Positions 11,401 through 25,300 of a DNA stretch of 64,000 bases are shown one piece after another. A program made the position numbers and the translations under genes. How positions within the stretch are numbered: the first letter of the stretch is position 1; each line of letters starts with the position of its first letter. Location of the stretch: assembly GCA_037039925.1 (NCBI GenBank), contig JAXRKP010001480.1:56912-120911 (forward strand). The letters run 5' to 3'. The notes beneath the pieces are model-generated. The model did not search any database. It was given only the letters and a program-made list of their open reading frames with translations, and was not told the origin of the DNA. The DNA comes from Doris montereyensis. Lineage: Eukaryota > Mollusca > Gastropoda > Nudibranchia > Dorididae.

Positions 11401-14400
11401 ACTTTGATTGCTAAGCTCTATGAGTATAATGCCGTATAGTGTCCCCATTGCTAAGGGTTTGGTAAGAAAATGAGCAAAAAAGGGTCATGTTGAAACAAGA
11501 AAGATATATCTCCATATGTATACAAGCTAGGTGAATGATATTTGGAGGATGCCAAAGGTAATGGATGGACTTTGATAATGTACCGTTATGTATGCAAGTG
11601 AGGTCGTGATCATGGCAGCTATATTGGAATTTCTCATGAATATGCAAATTTTGCCGACTTTTCCCCCATAGTTTTAGTGTCTTTTTCTTTATGAAGTGAG
11701 AATTACTTCATACCTGTCTTGCTTTTGTCAATAGGTTGTACAAATCGCTGTTCTAGATGCAAGATGCATTACTGCAGCCTGGAATGCCAGCGCAAGGACT
11801 GGTCAAATCACAGGAACATTTGTATAGATGTCAGGTATGCCTCTTTTCTTTGAGCTTAAATAAAGTGAGTTCCTGTTTAAGTAGACCATTCAATACTTAG
11901 CCTATCACAATGATCACTGATTCTTCTAATTGTTTTTTTTTTCTTTTTAACCTTTTAAAGCCTAACCTCTGACCCTTAAAACCCCCTGTACCAAGGTTCC
12001 TAGGGGGAAAATGGAGCCATAAGCCCCGCCCCATCCAGTGTGATATTTTGGGATCTGAGCTATTACACAGAAAACTGTACTTAGAAGTCATCTAAAATTA
12101 ACTTTGTCAGTTTAGCACCCGCATGTTAACTAATATGGTGTTCTCGGGGCCTAAAATATGGAGCTTACAGGATGTGGTAAAATATGGTGAGCTTGGTATC
12201 TCGTGTTTCTGGGTCCAAATTGTTAAAAAGAAATGTTTTTGGTGTGGGGGAGGGGGGGGGTGTGAAGTGAAGGATTAATATCATGTTGAATTGTACTGTG
12301 GTCAGTCTAATTACTGAAATACTAAATACTGGTATGTACTCTTCTATGAATATACTAGATGGTTTCTTGTAAACAATAAAAATGATCATTCATTCATTAC
12401 AAAAGAGAAAGCCCAAGTTAAAAAGAGAGAAATTTTGAGTAAATAAATTTTCTTATTCGGTAGTGAAATGAAGTCTTTAAGTGAAAACAAAATAGTTTTG
12501 ATAATGTTCCCTCTAAATACCTTTGTTATAATATCTTTGTTATAAAGCTTCATCATCAAACATTGTATGGAGCTGAACATAATGGGAATCATCCAACTCA
12601 AGCCAATGAAAATCGAAGAGGAAACAAAGCCAACAATGCTCCTGGAGCATGGCCCTTGAAAAGTGCAAGGATCAGAAAGGAAAAAGCAGCAGAAGGACCA
12701 AGATGTGGCAAGAAGGAAAAATCAATCTTTGAAAAAAAGAAGAATTGCGACCAAAAAATCTGTCGGCATCAAAGACCAGTGAAAATAAATCCAGATCTAA
12801 TGGACTTGAATCTGACTCAACCAGCATAAGCAATAAAGAAAAATGCTGGAAGGAAGCAGAAAAATCAGGCTAGCAGGAGTAATACAAATAAAGACTCACA
12901 AGCCAATGATTTTGAGAAAAAGAAGCCCGGTGCAAACCAGTCAACCAAAAAAGATTCACTCAACCAAAGAACAAGGAGGAGGTAGATCCCTCAAAGAAGA
13001 AATTTAATAATGGAAGACGATCAAAAGAGGGCTGGCAAGGTGACAGGGACAAGAAAGATCCAAAGACAACCTTTGAAGCGTCTAATGTTAGGGCTCAGAC
13101 TGAGAATAGATCTCAGGGCATGAAAATGAAAGGAAAAATGGAGAGAAGAAGATGAAAGAAGAAAAAAGTCTGACAAAGCTAATGTTGTTGATGGCTCTGG
13201 GGATGCCCCTGCTGATCTTGTCTGTGACACTCTTCCTTGAATTCATCAAAGAGAGTAAGTTGATTTAAACGGGGCATGCTTGTATTTTTTCATACTTAAG
13301 CTACATGACGTTTTCATCAAGTTAGTGTTAGTGTTTGCTTGCATATTTCAAGGGATACACACACCCTTACAAATGCTCATTATAAAAACATAAATAAGAA
13401 ATGTTTTTTTATATTATCAAAACATCATAACTTAAAAATGATGAGTATTGTATAGAGAACGTTTTTAGATCCAAGCCTAAAAAAAACCCAGACTCCCCTT
13501 TTGAAGATGTGTCTCAGTCATGAAAGCCCCTCAGTGTCTCAATAAAATAATTTGAGGTTGTTCCTAACGAGATACAAACTATGTACTATTGTGCATATAT
13601 ATATACATGGGCATTTAGGTTTTGGGGATCTCTGAAAAACATTGATTGTAACATTTAAAGCTGTCATGAGTGGAAACACAAGACCATGTATATTATAGTG
13701 GCTTTAACGTAACACAGATTGTAATTTTTCTGCTTGAGGGTGTTTTTGGTAGTGAATGGGATTTTGTTTTACATTTGATAGTGGTCTCATTTCTGTTCCT
13801 TTCATTCATCTTGTGAGGATATGAGCGAGAAAAGGAAAAAAAAAAAAGGTAGCATTTTGTGTTCATGTTCAATTTCAAGTTTCTTACCAGCTGATGTTTT
13901 TCCATCTGGTTCTCAGTGAGTTTGCATTGTGAAAAGAAGCAAACGTTGATACTTCTGTAATCATTATATAATTACTAATAGCTTCATGTTTCTATCATTT
14001 CAGTGCTATGTGTCTTCTTTATGAAAGTCCAAATGATATATGGGTGACAAAGGTGGAGAACTTTGTGCCTTTTCTTGAAGCTTCAGCCTTGTTTACTGAG
14101 GTATGTTAACTCTGTGATGGTGGTGGGTAATTGTGTTAGTAAAATAAAAGTTCCTTCAAGGCCATGACTGCCCACAGAGCCAGGGCTTATCTCGGTTTCT
14201 ATAGTATGAAGCGGAAGAGATGATGACAAAATCACCTCTTGGACATGATGCTAGCCTGATGCAGATTTTTACTCTGCTTGTATCCATTTGCACCTGGGTC
14301 AAGTGGGAAAAATCGTGTCATGTATCTTTCAAAGAATAACGCCGGGACTAGATTTGCTAGGAATTGTGCAAGTACTGACAAGTATTCATTTCTTGTCTTA

Positions 14401-14870
14401 TGATAAATCATTAAATACCCCATTATCTGATTATCAGTTCATACTGAAAAGTTGGGTGTTTAAAACATTCAAGCTTAAAGGTCATTAAAAGACATCCTCC
14501 GTACATTATTAATATTATAATTTCTTGGTTTGTGTGATTGTTGTGAGCTGCTTTTCAAGCTCTTGCTAAATGTAGTTTGCCTCGGTCGGCTCACCTCAAA
14601 TCATAATAACTTTGGTACAAGAATGCTGGCCACAGACAGCAGAGGTGTTTCTTACAAATCAAACTACAGTCTGCTCAAAATAAGTAGCCCTCTGGGGCTA
14701 GAATGTTCAGACCCATGTTGTAATATATGAAATGAAAAAAGTACATCAACAGACACCTCATTTGACTGAAATAGGAGATCTAATGTAAACTAAGAAAAGT
14801 TTATGGAAAGGAGAGAAAAATCATTCTTTTGAGAAAATGAATGCCTGTAACAGCTTGTTCAATGAAATTT

Positions 14871-14960
<90 letters not shown>

Positions 14961-17900
14961 TCCTATTGGAAACCATTATAACTGATATGAAGTTTCACAG
15001 GTTTGTGAACAAAGTATTGAAATAGTTGAAGGAGGCCTTTATGACCAAACAAAAATGGAAACTAGTATTCTTTGAAAATTGAAATGTAGCAGTTTCTTTA
15101 TCTTCCCAAAACACCACATTCACTGCAATCCATGAGTAACATTGACTAAACAAGGGAGAAAAGATACTTAATACTTGAGGTTATCTTTATGTGCATAGAT
15201 TTGTCATACTTTGTGATCAAAAAATCTGCTTGAAGAAAGTCGTTGTTTAAACCCTGTGTGCCAGATTAAGATGTCAGTTTGAAAGAGAGGGTAGAATGTG
15301 ACAAAGATTGAAAGAAAATTGAGAGAAAAATCCCCAAACAACCACCCTAACTCAGGATAGTTCTCGTCTCATCATTTTCAGTGCATTCAAGATGTTCCCA
15401 AAGTCCCAATGAGCAACACAAAAGGTGGGTGACTTGTATTGCCTGTTGTATGATGAGGTATGGTCTAGAGCTAGAGTGGTGACAGTACACAGTGATTCAA
15501 CAGCTACAGTGATGTTTCCAGACTTTGGTAATAAAGATGTGGTCAACATTTCAGATCTACGACCTCTTGTCCCAGAAATGCTCATTTTGGCCCTTTTATG
15601 TAGGTTTATTTCTTATTTGTTTCTTCAAGAATTGAGCTTTGGAAAATTTTGCAATTTTTCCAGTGTCAATTGATCAGTAGGCGGTTTGAAGTGCTGCTTT
15701 AGTAGGCCTTACTTCTTTCCTTTTTACTCTTTTACTTATCTTTCATCTTACTGTTTCCTCCTAATTTACCCTGAGATCAGGTATAATACATAGGTAAATT
15801 TCCATGAAACAATATCAATCGATAAAGTTGTTTTTTTAAAAATTGTGTTGTGCGGACACGTCCTTTCAAAGGCTGTGGTTTATTTTGGAGCAGACTAACA
15901 GGATGGCTACTGAAAAATAACGGTGCTGATGGTCTAGTAGGATCTGTCATGACTGACGAGGTCGTGCATCTAAATTATTTTTTGGCTCAACACTGATCTT
16001 TGTGAAGACATAATATACTTTTTCCTCATTCTGTTTGCATTCAAATAGCTATTATTTTTAGATGTAGTTGGGAGGTAAAGCCTTTGACAAGCGAGCATCC
16101 AGTTTTTCAGGTGATCTTGTTTCAACTTTTATTTAAGGCCTTTGGAACTGGGGTGCATATCTCTATAGGCCTCAAGGCCATTGAGATAACTTATTGTTAT
16201 ATATTTTACATACTATCGGCTTCACAAGATTTTATGTTTTGTTTGTTAATGTTGAGTTTTTGGGTTCTCTTTTTTCTTCTCTAGGCTATCCGTTGCTGTC
16301 TTCATGGATTGAAACCCAAGCAACAGTCTGCATGGGATGAAAAAGCCGATGAAGACCCTGAAAATGTGGATTGGAGAGATTCTTACTAAAGAGTTTACTG
16401 TTACATGTCATGCTAAGCAAGGTGATAGATTTGCTGTGGACACAACATCTGACTCAGGTACTCTCACACTATAATAGAATTAATGATATTATGTAGTTTT
16501 TTGTAAAGTAAGTATCACTACTTTAGTCAAGCAGTTTCCGCTGGTTTCTCACTTTGCATAATATGTTTTGATAGCCAATCTTATTTGTAGACTCAAATCT
16601 ATGGATGATTTTAAAGAATTTTTTCTGCATTGAACCTTTTTATTATCAAGTTTTGCGTCGATATGTAAGTTTTGGTACAGCCAGACATGAAAATGATAGA
16701 CCATGCAAAGGTGGTTCTCTTAACATAACTCCTTATTCTCAAATACCTGGCACACATGACAGCCTACCAGAAAACTTGAATGAATTGATGAGATATATAT
16801 ATTTCACCACTTAATGCTCTGAGGCGTATGTCCATATATTTCATGAGCTAAACAATTCAGTTACAGTGCTTGTTAAGAAGATAATGTGCTAGCCATCATT
16901 TGCACCCAAAATTTTGTAAAGTTAATTTCTTGACAGGATGGATAAATTAAGGGAAAATTGTAAGAGTGTAAGAAATTGTTTACGGCGGTAAAATTTGATG
17001 GCTTGGCTGTGTATTCAAAGCTCAATAGCATTATAAATCATAGCAAGACAAGTATAACACAGAGGTCTGCACTGTAACTCATGTATATTTCAGGTTCTTG
17101 TGCAATCACACATCAACTACTTGTTCATTAGTGGTTGTGTTATCGCTATTTGAGATGATATTTATGTTAAAAGATGTGTTAGAAATATTATAAATTAACT
17201 TTCTCATTCTCTTTTCTGATAATTTTTATCCTTATTCAGCCTCTCCAAACAGTTTGACGGAGCTGCTTTTGTCTGGAAATCATGCTGATAAAATCGGGGT
17301 TAATGCAAATAAAAAAAGTCCTATAAAAAATAGGAAAGACATCTGTAAAGAGGTAACAAATGAGAATTGAATTTAAAGTTAAAAATATTATAATGTTATG
17401 TCACTTGTGGAAATAGTTAATTCAATTTTATAAATATGGTTATGAACGTGAACATTTTCCAGTTGTCAAATTCAGTGTTATATGTCTTCCTAATATTTTT
17501 ATTTGTATAATATAGCAATACCTGAAGGCACTTTTTATATAGAACTTTGAGTATAAACAAACATAGCAAATTGCCTTTCTTCAGCGCATATGTCTTGACC
17601 AGCTGTGCTGATTGACATCTTCTCATCATTCAATTTTACTGAGTGAAGACAAAATTTGTTTATATTTATTTTAGATTTCAGGCAAATCAATTGCAGACCA
17701 TTGAGGCAGAGCTGAGCATTGGACAGAAAGTGGACATCAACATTATGATTTTTAAGTCAGTAGGACATTTCCTGGGTCAAGTCGAGACAAGATATCGGCA
17801 CTGCCAGAGCTTGAGCAAACCCTGGAAAGATTGAACCTAGGGGAGGAAGCTCGTATCGGTAGGTTGATTTTTATTTTGGTATAATCTATTTGTTTTGATT

Positions 17901-20900
17901 ACATTCACATTAGAAATAATGAGGGCTTTTAGTTGGACTTTAATTCTGCCAGAAGGCTCTTAAAACCGTACCATAGCATAGTTATGTGATCTGAAAATTT
18001 GGTTGTCTTCTGAGATGAACAGACGCTAGATTTTTAGCGATAATGCGTTCGTGGATGGCTCTCACTGGATAAAATCCAGATAAATATGTACTTCTTCACC
18101 AGAGTTTGTTCGTCTTGTTAAGGGAAAGCAACACTGCAACTCATGACCATTTGATCCTGGTGATTTCTTCAATCACCCTATCTGGAGATAGATCAGCGAT
18201 ATCAGCATAGCAATTGGATAAGAGTTTAATCAATACACGTGTGATACGAATAAACAACATGCGTGTGATACAGATTTGTATAAAATATGAAACATTAAAA
18301 CATATGGAAGCTGGAAGGAAGAAACAGGAACTGTGATACAGTGAAATGTAAAGGAGACCCAGATATGGTATTGGCCAGTGCTTTTCAAACTATTTGATGT
18401 GACTGACCGGCAGGCTTTTCCCCCCAATGTGCTAGGGACCTGTGAGCGAAGCAAGCCAATCCAGCATAGTAAAAACTCAGGCAGATCTTTTAATCTCCAT
18501 GTACCAGCAGATGATGGCTCGCGTACTGATGACGGGGTATGCACATCACACATTGAGTGGCACTGGTATAGGTGACACCGGTTGTAGGAGTATGGATTAG
18601 GCGGTTGGTGGAGGAAGGGCAAGGGTGGTTTAAAATTGTCTAGTCTGTGTAATGTAAGTCGTTGATTCTCATTTTAAAAGTTGCTTCTTCTTTTTTTCAG
18701 ACCTGCAGTAGGAGAGGTTGTGCTTGCCAAATACCACGAAGACAACAAATGGTATCGATCTGAAGTCACCATGGTCAAAGGTGACACCTACGCTTATCAC
18801 ATTCATTGACTATGGTAATGAAGAGGCTGTCAGCAGTGATAACATTCGTCAGATTCAACATGCCTCCGTCTTGAGTCTCCACGATTTGCTGTATCATTTG
18901 GTTTTCACGGTTTTGATCATTTGTCCAGTTCTAATTTGGATGTAAGTTATTTGAATTTCAAATGATGAAACCTTTTGGTTATGTTGATAATTATCATCTG
19001 TAGTTTTCAGTGGTTTTTTTAAATTTCATGCAATCTTGGCATCGACATATGGGAAAATGTATGAAAAAGGGAAAATTAAATTTGAGTGTTTAAAAGTCGT
19101 TAACTATACTAGTATACATATAAGTGAAAGAAAATCGGTGAAGCCAGTGAATAAAGAACAAAAAATCCCATCCATATTTTAAGCCATTTCAGCATGTACT
19201 TATTGGGTGCTTTCAAGACTTTATGATGGGACTAGTGTGATGACATTGAAAATTTATATAAAGACACAATGCAGAGGTCTGGGTGAGGAAATAATGCAGT
19301 TTATTGTGTATATTAGAGGCTTGCCCTTATTTCTGTGAATTAGACATGTGGACAAATAAAGTGAATATTTTTCTTTGATTGTAAATGAGAAAAAGAATGG
19401 AGTAGAAAAGGAAAGGAGAAAGATTAGAATTAAAAAAATAAAACTTGAAAAGAAAGAAGGAAATCAGGGAAGTAGGGAGAGGGCATAGGTCATCGTTTTG
19501 GTTTATTTGACCTCTTGTAGAATTATATTTCGTTTTGCGTTGATATTCTGGTATAATTTGAAAATTGTAAATCCTGATCCGATAACCTGCCCACTATTTT
19601 TTCTTATCGACTTTATAGATGTATGTATGTTGATGGTTGGTACTCTTTGCTCAGACAAATTTTTAAAATTTGGATTTGATGTGCTAATACACTTTAATTT
19701 AGTTTATTCCATAACTTAAAAAAGTAAAGTATGAATTAAAAAATTTCTTATCATTGCTTGACGCAAGTTTTTGCTTTCATGAAATTTTATGTCAAGATAT
19801 TTTATATGTGATAAAAAATAAATATCCTTCATTTGCTCTGAACAGGAATTTGCAGATCTTTTGGAAGAATACACACTGCAAACTGGAATGTGGAGGTAGT
19901 CATACTGGAAAAGAAAAATTCAATTGTATTTGTTGATTTTGTGTCAGAAAATAAGACACAGTCAATGTCAGAAGTCTTTGGCAAGAAACATTCATCAAAG
20001 AAGGACTCAGCCCTAAGGTAGCAGCTAGTCCACAACCAGTTGTCAGTCCAAAGAAGAGTCCAGCTATAGCATCTCCTCGAACAAATCAAAAGTTTCAGAA
20101 AGTGTCACACCCCGGGTTTCAACTGAAAGCCTACCGGGTGGGTGCCACAGCTACCACAAATGTGACTGTGTCGTTTGTGGTGAATCTGGAAACTTTCTTT
20201 GTGCGCTTGAGGGAGAAACAAGATTTTCTTATAGAAATGATGAAGGAACTGAATAATGTTGATGGTTTAACTCTTCTGGAAAAAGTTCAGGAAGGATGTT
20301 TAGCTACTGTGCACTTTGATGATCTGTGGTACAGAGTGAAAATTGTGTCAGTGGAGGATGAGACGTGTTCAGTATTTTTGTAGATTATGGAAACACAGAA
20401 ACTCTGAGAAGATCTAGTCTTCATGCATTGCCAGATTGGCTGTCGGAAGTCCCGACCCATGCTATCCACTGCAGTCTAGATTTGAAGTCTTGTCGGTTCC
20501 CCCTGATGCTCTGGAACAGCTGAAGCTTTGTGAAGAAACTGACATTCATGTGAAAGTGTTGAGAAAAGGAGACAATGTGTATGTAGTACAATTATGTAAA
20601 CCTGATGGGTCACCGATTTTTCACTCAGAGGAAGATTCCTCGAAGAAAGATTCGGTTCCATCAGTTGTCAGTCCAAAGACACAGAGTCTAGCCTCAGCAT
20701 CTCCTCAGAACAAATCAAAAGTTTCAGAAAGTGTCACACCTTGGGTTTCAACTGAAAGCCTACGGTGGGTGCCACAGCTACCACAAATGTGACTGTGTCG
20801 TTTGTGGTGAATCTGAAACTTTCTTTGTGCGCTTGAGGGAGAAACAAGATTTTCTTATAGAAATGATGAAGGAACTGAACAATGTTGATGGTTTAACTCT

Positions 20901-22235
20901 TCTGGAAAAGTTCAGGAAGGATGTTTAGCCACTGTGCACTTTGATGATCTGTGGTACAGAGGAAAATTGTGTCAGTGGAAGATGAGACGTGTTCAGTATT
21001 TTTTGTAGATTATGGAAACACAGAAACTCTGAGAAGATCTAGTCTTCATGCATTGCCAGATTGGCTGTCGGAAGTCCCGACCTATGCTCTCCGCTGCAGT
21101 CTAGATTTGAAGTCTTGTCGGTTTCCCCCTGATGCTCTGGAACAGCTGAAGCTTCGTGAAGAAACTGACATTCATGTGAAAGTGTTAAGAAAGGAGACAA
21201 TGTGTATGTAGTACAATTATGTAAACCTGATGGGTCACCGATTTTTCACTCAGAGGAAGATTCTTCGAAGAAAGATTCGGTTCCACCAGTTGTCAGTCCA
21301 AAGACACAGAGTCTAGCCTCAGCATCTTCTCAGAACAAATCAGAAAGTGTCACACCTCGGGTTTCAACTGAAAGCCTACCGGTGGGGTGCCACAGCTACC
21401 ACAAATGTGACTGTGTCGTTTGTGGTGAATCTGGAAACTTTCTTTGTGCGCTTGAGGGAGAAACAAGATTTTCTTATAGAAATGATGAAGGAACTGAACA
21501 ATGTTGATGGTTTAACTCTTCTGGAAAAAGTTCAGGAAGGATGTTTAGCCACTGTGCACTTTGATGATCTGTGGTACAGAGTGAAAATTGTGTCATTGGA
21601 GGAGGAGACGTGTTCAGTATTTTTTGTAGATTATGGAAACACAGAAACTCTGAGAAGATCTAGTCTTCATGCATTGCCAGATTGGCTGTCGGAAGTCCCG
21701 ACCCATGCTATCCGCTGCAGTCTAGATTTGAAGTCTTGTCTGTTCCCCCTGATGCTCTGGAACAGCTGAAGCTTTGTGAAGAAACTGACATTCATGTGAA
21801 AGTGTTAAGAAAGGGAGACAATGTGTATTTAGTACAATTATGTAAACCTGATGGGTCACTCCTATTTCACTCAGAGGAAGATACAAATGCACAGGTTGGT
21901 CTATTTGCTTGCTTTTCGTGTATGAATGTATCAATGAACTCTCATTTTATCAAAATATTTTACAATTAATGCTCATGTAAACAAAAATCATTTATCCATA
22001 GAATTCTCTGTAATTATATTAATTGAATATTTACCACATTTTAACGCTTATACCCAGGCAAAGAAAGTTTTGTTTGTTTTATCTTTTACTTGATTTACTG
22101 CCTTTTGGTTGACATCTGTGTTTATCTGTGTTTCTCTGTGTATGTGTGTGTGTGCGTGTATGTCTCTCTGTCCCTCTCTCCCTCTGTCTGTCTGTCTCTC
22201 CTCTGTCTGTCTCTGTCTGTCTCTCTCTGTCTGTC

Positions 22236-22322
<87 letters not shown>

Positions 22323-22332
22323 CACACACACA

Positions 22333-22380
<48 letters not shown>

Positions 22381-25300
22381 CTCTTCTTTCCCTCCTTCCC
22401 TCCCTCTCTCTACTATCTCATATCTCAGTGTCTCTTTTGCCCTATGAAGTTCATAAATAACAAAAATAACTGCTAATTATTAAATTAATGTGCTTTCTCC
22501 TCATCCTAAATCAAACTGAAACTTTAAAGACAATTTCATTTGCCTAGAGTGATGTTATAGTGTACACATTCATATGTTTCCATGAATTTTGTGTTTTAAG
22601 GGTAGTGGCAACAGTTTCAACCTTTGACAAAGTTACTGATAAAAACTTTTTTTTTTTTTTTCTTTAGAAAAAGCATATTCCCCTGTTGTTACCCCAATGC
22701 TCAGTGACCTTGAAGTAAAAGAACCAACAGGTCCAGACATGGATGTGCGCTGTGTACACTTTGAGGATATCAATGAATTCTACTGCGTCAAAGTAGATGG
22801 TGTGGCTTACTTTTCTTGTGTTGTCATCACAGTATAAGTTTTTTTTCAATTCTAGAAATCAGAACCCTCCCTCGTCCCTGTAAGGTCTCTTTTTTATTTC
22901 TTCTTCTTCCCATCTTCATATTAAAAAAAGGTGGAAAAAACTTGCTGCAGTTAAAGAATCTTAAATTGTTTGTTTAGAAAAGGAATGCTTCAGACCTAGA
23001 AAAGTAGGGAGAAAGCAGATAGTTACTAGTGGGTCTTTAGGACTCCTTTGAGGATTTTTTGCTCTTCTTAATGATAAGAATTCTAATACTAGTAGTAATA
23101 ATAGTTTAATATTAACACTGCTCTTTGGATCTTGTTTAAAGATAAAATTAAAGTATTTTGCAATGATTGCAAAAGAAATCTTGTGAAAACAAATCTCAGT
23201 ATTTGAAAAAACAATTTTATTGACTGAAAGAGATGAAAAATACAAGATAGATAGATACATGTGATATGGAGGAATAAACCTCAGCAGAAACCTTTTAACA
23301 AGGTAACCAGCTTTGGCCTTAGTGATATATCCTTGTGAAAAGGATTAATGATATAGGTTCATCATGAGTAAAGTGATAAGGTCACAGATGCAATGATAAG
23401 AGATTTGTCACCTCCCCCATAAAAAAGAGTCATTGGTGCCTCTCTCTCCAAGCCATTTTACAGCTTATCTTTGATAAAGTTGTATTTAATGCAACACATT
23501 TTTAATGTTGCGTATTACAAGTCGTAGCGTTGGTGGCCAGTGGTCAGGTTGCCAGACTAAGGATCATTAGATCCTGGGTTCAAATCCTAGCAAAACTAGG
23601 TCTGCCGTTGTGTTGTGTGGGAAAAACATGTAACACACATTTTCCCCATTTGACCCAGGTGTAAAATGGGTACAAGTACTAGCTTTGGGGTAAAAATCTG
23701 CGCCAGACTAGTGTCTTGTCCAGGAGGTGATTGTTATCACCTGTTTTATTTCACGCTATACAACCGGAAAAGCTCCAGCTCTATGGTCATAATGGCATTG
23801 AAGGAACTGTATGTTTATCACATGGTGTTAAGAGATAGTTTTATGGTTTTAAAATCATTTATTATTTGGTTTGTTCAATAAGGCTATCATTCCTCAAATA
23901 CAATCATGTAGAGATAGATTTTGTTTTAAGTGCAAGCATTATCTTTGTATTTTGCTAACAGTATTTATTTTTCTTTCATATGTTATTCTTGAAACTCTTA
24001 TTTCAGACATTTTAAATTAATTTTACGTTTCAGATATTGCTGGACTCACAGAATTGTCACAGAATTTAGAATCGTTCTACAAAAACATTGAGTCAGGCTT
24101 CTGTCAAGAACCTGTACTTGGAAAGTTTGTATGGGTGTAACTTTGAAAGTGAATGGTACAGATGTGTTATTGAAGAGTACTCATCCGCCCCCTAACTTTA
24201 GCTTTAAATACTCTATGAGGCATTTCTCACGCTTTTTCATCCGGGGGATGGGGAGGTGGGAGAAAAAGCACTTTGATTGGCGAGTTTGGGACCAAAATGT
24301 TCACTTACTGTTCTTTGCATATTTGGGTAGAACGATCATTCATCTACAAGTTTATGGCAGAAAATTGTCCATATGACGTATAATTTTTTTGTTACAAAAT
24401 ATTTTGTGAGTGAGGTAGGTAAAAACTATTTTTTTTTATTTCAATTACGCCAAGAGTGACTGAAGATGGCAGTAAAAACCTGTGTATTGGCGGCTAATCG
24501 CCAAATGTGGCAGTATCAGTTTCGCTTGTCTTTGCCGATACTGCACGTCGATCTGGCCCAGCGTGTGTGCCATAAGAGGCGCTTGCACATCGGTGTGTAT
24601 GTAAATATGCGCACAAGCGTAGGAATGGAGGAAAACACAAAAATATTGTCATTTTGACGTTTTCAAACCTAAACCTAGATTTACAATTCTCTTCACATTA
24701 GTAACAATGCCAGAGACTGTCGAAGAGTAAGGGGGCTGCTACAATAAGGGCAACCCATCTGAAGCATTTGCTTTTTACGTTATTTTCTTTTAATTTCTTT
24801 ACTTGCATTTTTATCGATTTGTAGTTTTTTCACACTAAAATTCTATCTCCTCCGTCATTTATGGAACGATTTGTATTATGCTTGGCACACAGGTTCGTTT
24901 GTCAATGTTAATAGAATGGTTCGGGCTTGTTAGATGTCTTGTAAACTTTTTGAGAAATATGTATAAAGATTAAAAAAATTAATTTAAAAAAAACTATCCA
25001 AAATCTAAAAAAAAAGCCCTGACGTAAGCTATTTAGATATTGAATGGAGAAGACGATCCGCACAGGTTTTAAGAGATTTTATTCACAACTAAGGAGGAGA
25101 TAGATTTTGAAAATGAGTCAAAATCCAAGATGGTGACTATTTCTATGGCAACCAAGGCGCTACAAACTTTTTAATGATATAGGATGACTATTATTCTTTT
25201 TGATTGATGGCTCACCTTGATTTTAATTGCCATTAGGAGCGTCTTTGGAATGTACAATGATATGGACCCACCCTTGTCATATATTGTCATAATCATTTCT

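Noticed and set aside
18378..18622. Overlapping readings on both strands in the intron before exon 18701
   Set aside because: They do not match the Tudor reading and lie between well-defined splice sites.
22048..22476. Long Ser/Leu/Val and Arg/Glu readings on both strands
   Set aside because: They are translations of the TCTG/TC microsatellite in every frame.
23524..23600. Possible functional tRNA gene
   Set aside because: Box A and B are present but the acceptor stem cannot pair and the sequence continues into the shared SINE body.
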